Shown piece by piece: positions 63,848 to 64,000 of a DNA stretch of 64,000 nucleotides. Location: contig NZ_BMCH01000001.1 in assembly GCF_014635085.1 (NCBI RefSeq), positions 279,151-343,150 of the forward strand. The letters are read 5' to 3'. This stretch comes from Asaia siamensis (GTDB taxonomy: Bacteria > Pseudomonadota > Alphaproteobacteria > Acetobacterales > Acetobacteraceae). Below the pieces are notes generated by a model. That model was not told the DNA's origin, ran no database searches, and saw only the letters and a list, made by a program, of their open reading frames with translations. Numbering within the stretch: position 1 is the first letter of the stretch; each line of letters opens with the position of its first letter. The translations under genes were made by a program, and so were the position numbers.

Positions 63848-64000
63848 ATGCCCGCCCCCAACTTGCCCGGCCATCTGGTTACCACCCCGCAGATTTCTGT
63901 ACGCGGTGTCATTTTCGATATGGATGGACTGCTTCTCGACAGTGAGACACTGGCGATGGAGGCCCTGATCTGTGCCGGGCGCGATCTCGGTTACGATCTG
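63848..64000 (+). CDS. HAD family hydrolase (partial, cut by right edge)
   Basis: Only the first 51 codons are visible. The frame reads MPAPNLPGHLVTTPQISVRG and then VIFDMDGLLLDSETL, which is HAD motif I (DxDG with the nucleophilic Asp) followed by the beta-phosphoglucomutase/phosphatase-like LLLDSE segment. GAGGGA precedes the ATG. The exact substrate class cannot be told from this fragment. Confidence 0.88.
   Translation, partial: MPAPNLPGHLVTTPQISVRGVIFDMDGLLLDSETLAMEALICAGRDLGYDL

Overview
The window is high-GC chromosomal DNA of an alphaproteobacterium, most likely an acetic acid bacterium (Acetobacteraceae). The best pointer is a short-chain dehydrogenase at 59920-60720 that I recognise as close to the xylitol dehydrogenase of Gluconobacter. 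Supporting it are a DksA with a single zinc-finger cysteine, as is common in alphaproteobacteria, and the aroQ-accB-accC and rimP-to-pnp gene orders. I cannot fix the genus from the sequence alone. Almost everything is ordinary, densely packed chromosome. There is no IS element, prophage, integrase or CRISPR array, and every complete gene reads through without a frameshift.

Layout. 1-7.6 kb: fumC (cut by the left edge) and an NAD-type malic enzyme, a Tat-type P1 peptidase, ornithine decarboxylase, and a YihY/BrkB membrane protein. 7.6-11.5 kb: rlpA, then the operon aroQ-accB-accC plus a NIPSNAP protein. 11.5-16.2 kb (minus strand): ccmA, ccmB and a very large periplasmic tricorn-like S41 protease. 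16.3-21.4 kb: aconitase followed by a polar amino acid ABC importer whose binding protein and permease are fused. 21.5-25.2 kb (minus strand): a membrane protein and then a compact three-gene cassette of a membrane-anchored ClpB-like AAA+ ATPase flanked by two bitopic proteins of unknown family. This cassette is the best candidate here for an undescribed system.

25.4-35.2 kb is the classical transcription/translation operon rimP-nusA-ylxR/L7Ae-infB-rbfA-truB-rpsO-pnp, preceded by a terminator-like hairpin that abuts the rimP start. 35.3-46.4 kb: an NPD-like flavin oxidoreductase, a FUSC exporter-like protein, DUF1489, a secreted nucleoside hydrolase, hemW, kup, yggS, a 16S rRNA m5C methyltransferase and rpe. 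46.4-53.9 kb: a heparinase II/III-type protein, a glycosyltransferase, a DesK/DesR-like two-component operon with a third membrane protein, tyrS and an alpha/beta hydrolase. 54.4-58.8 kb is a sulfur block: two overlapping cysteine desulfurases, an Isc-type ferredoxin and mnmA, then a GST-fold protein. This joins sulfur mobilisation directly to tRNA 2-thiouridine synthesis and Fe-S assembly. 59.2-64 kb: dksA, tRNA-Thr(GGT), two polyol-type SDRs, metF, a DUF333 lipoprotein and the start of a HAD phosphatase.

Several gene starts are not the obvious ones. hemW and the ABC ATPase can only be full length if translation starts at CTG. DUF1489, rimP and the GST appear to use TTG, and yihY and the fused permease use GTG. 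Four stretches longer than 300 bases hold no gene I can support: 5874-6305, 53920-54373, 58757-59242 and 61642-62327. Two more, 4360-4739 and 8223-8551, hold only hairpins.
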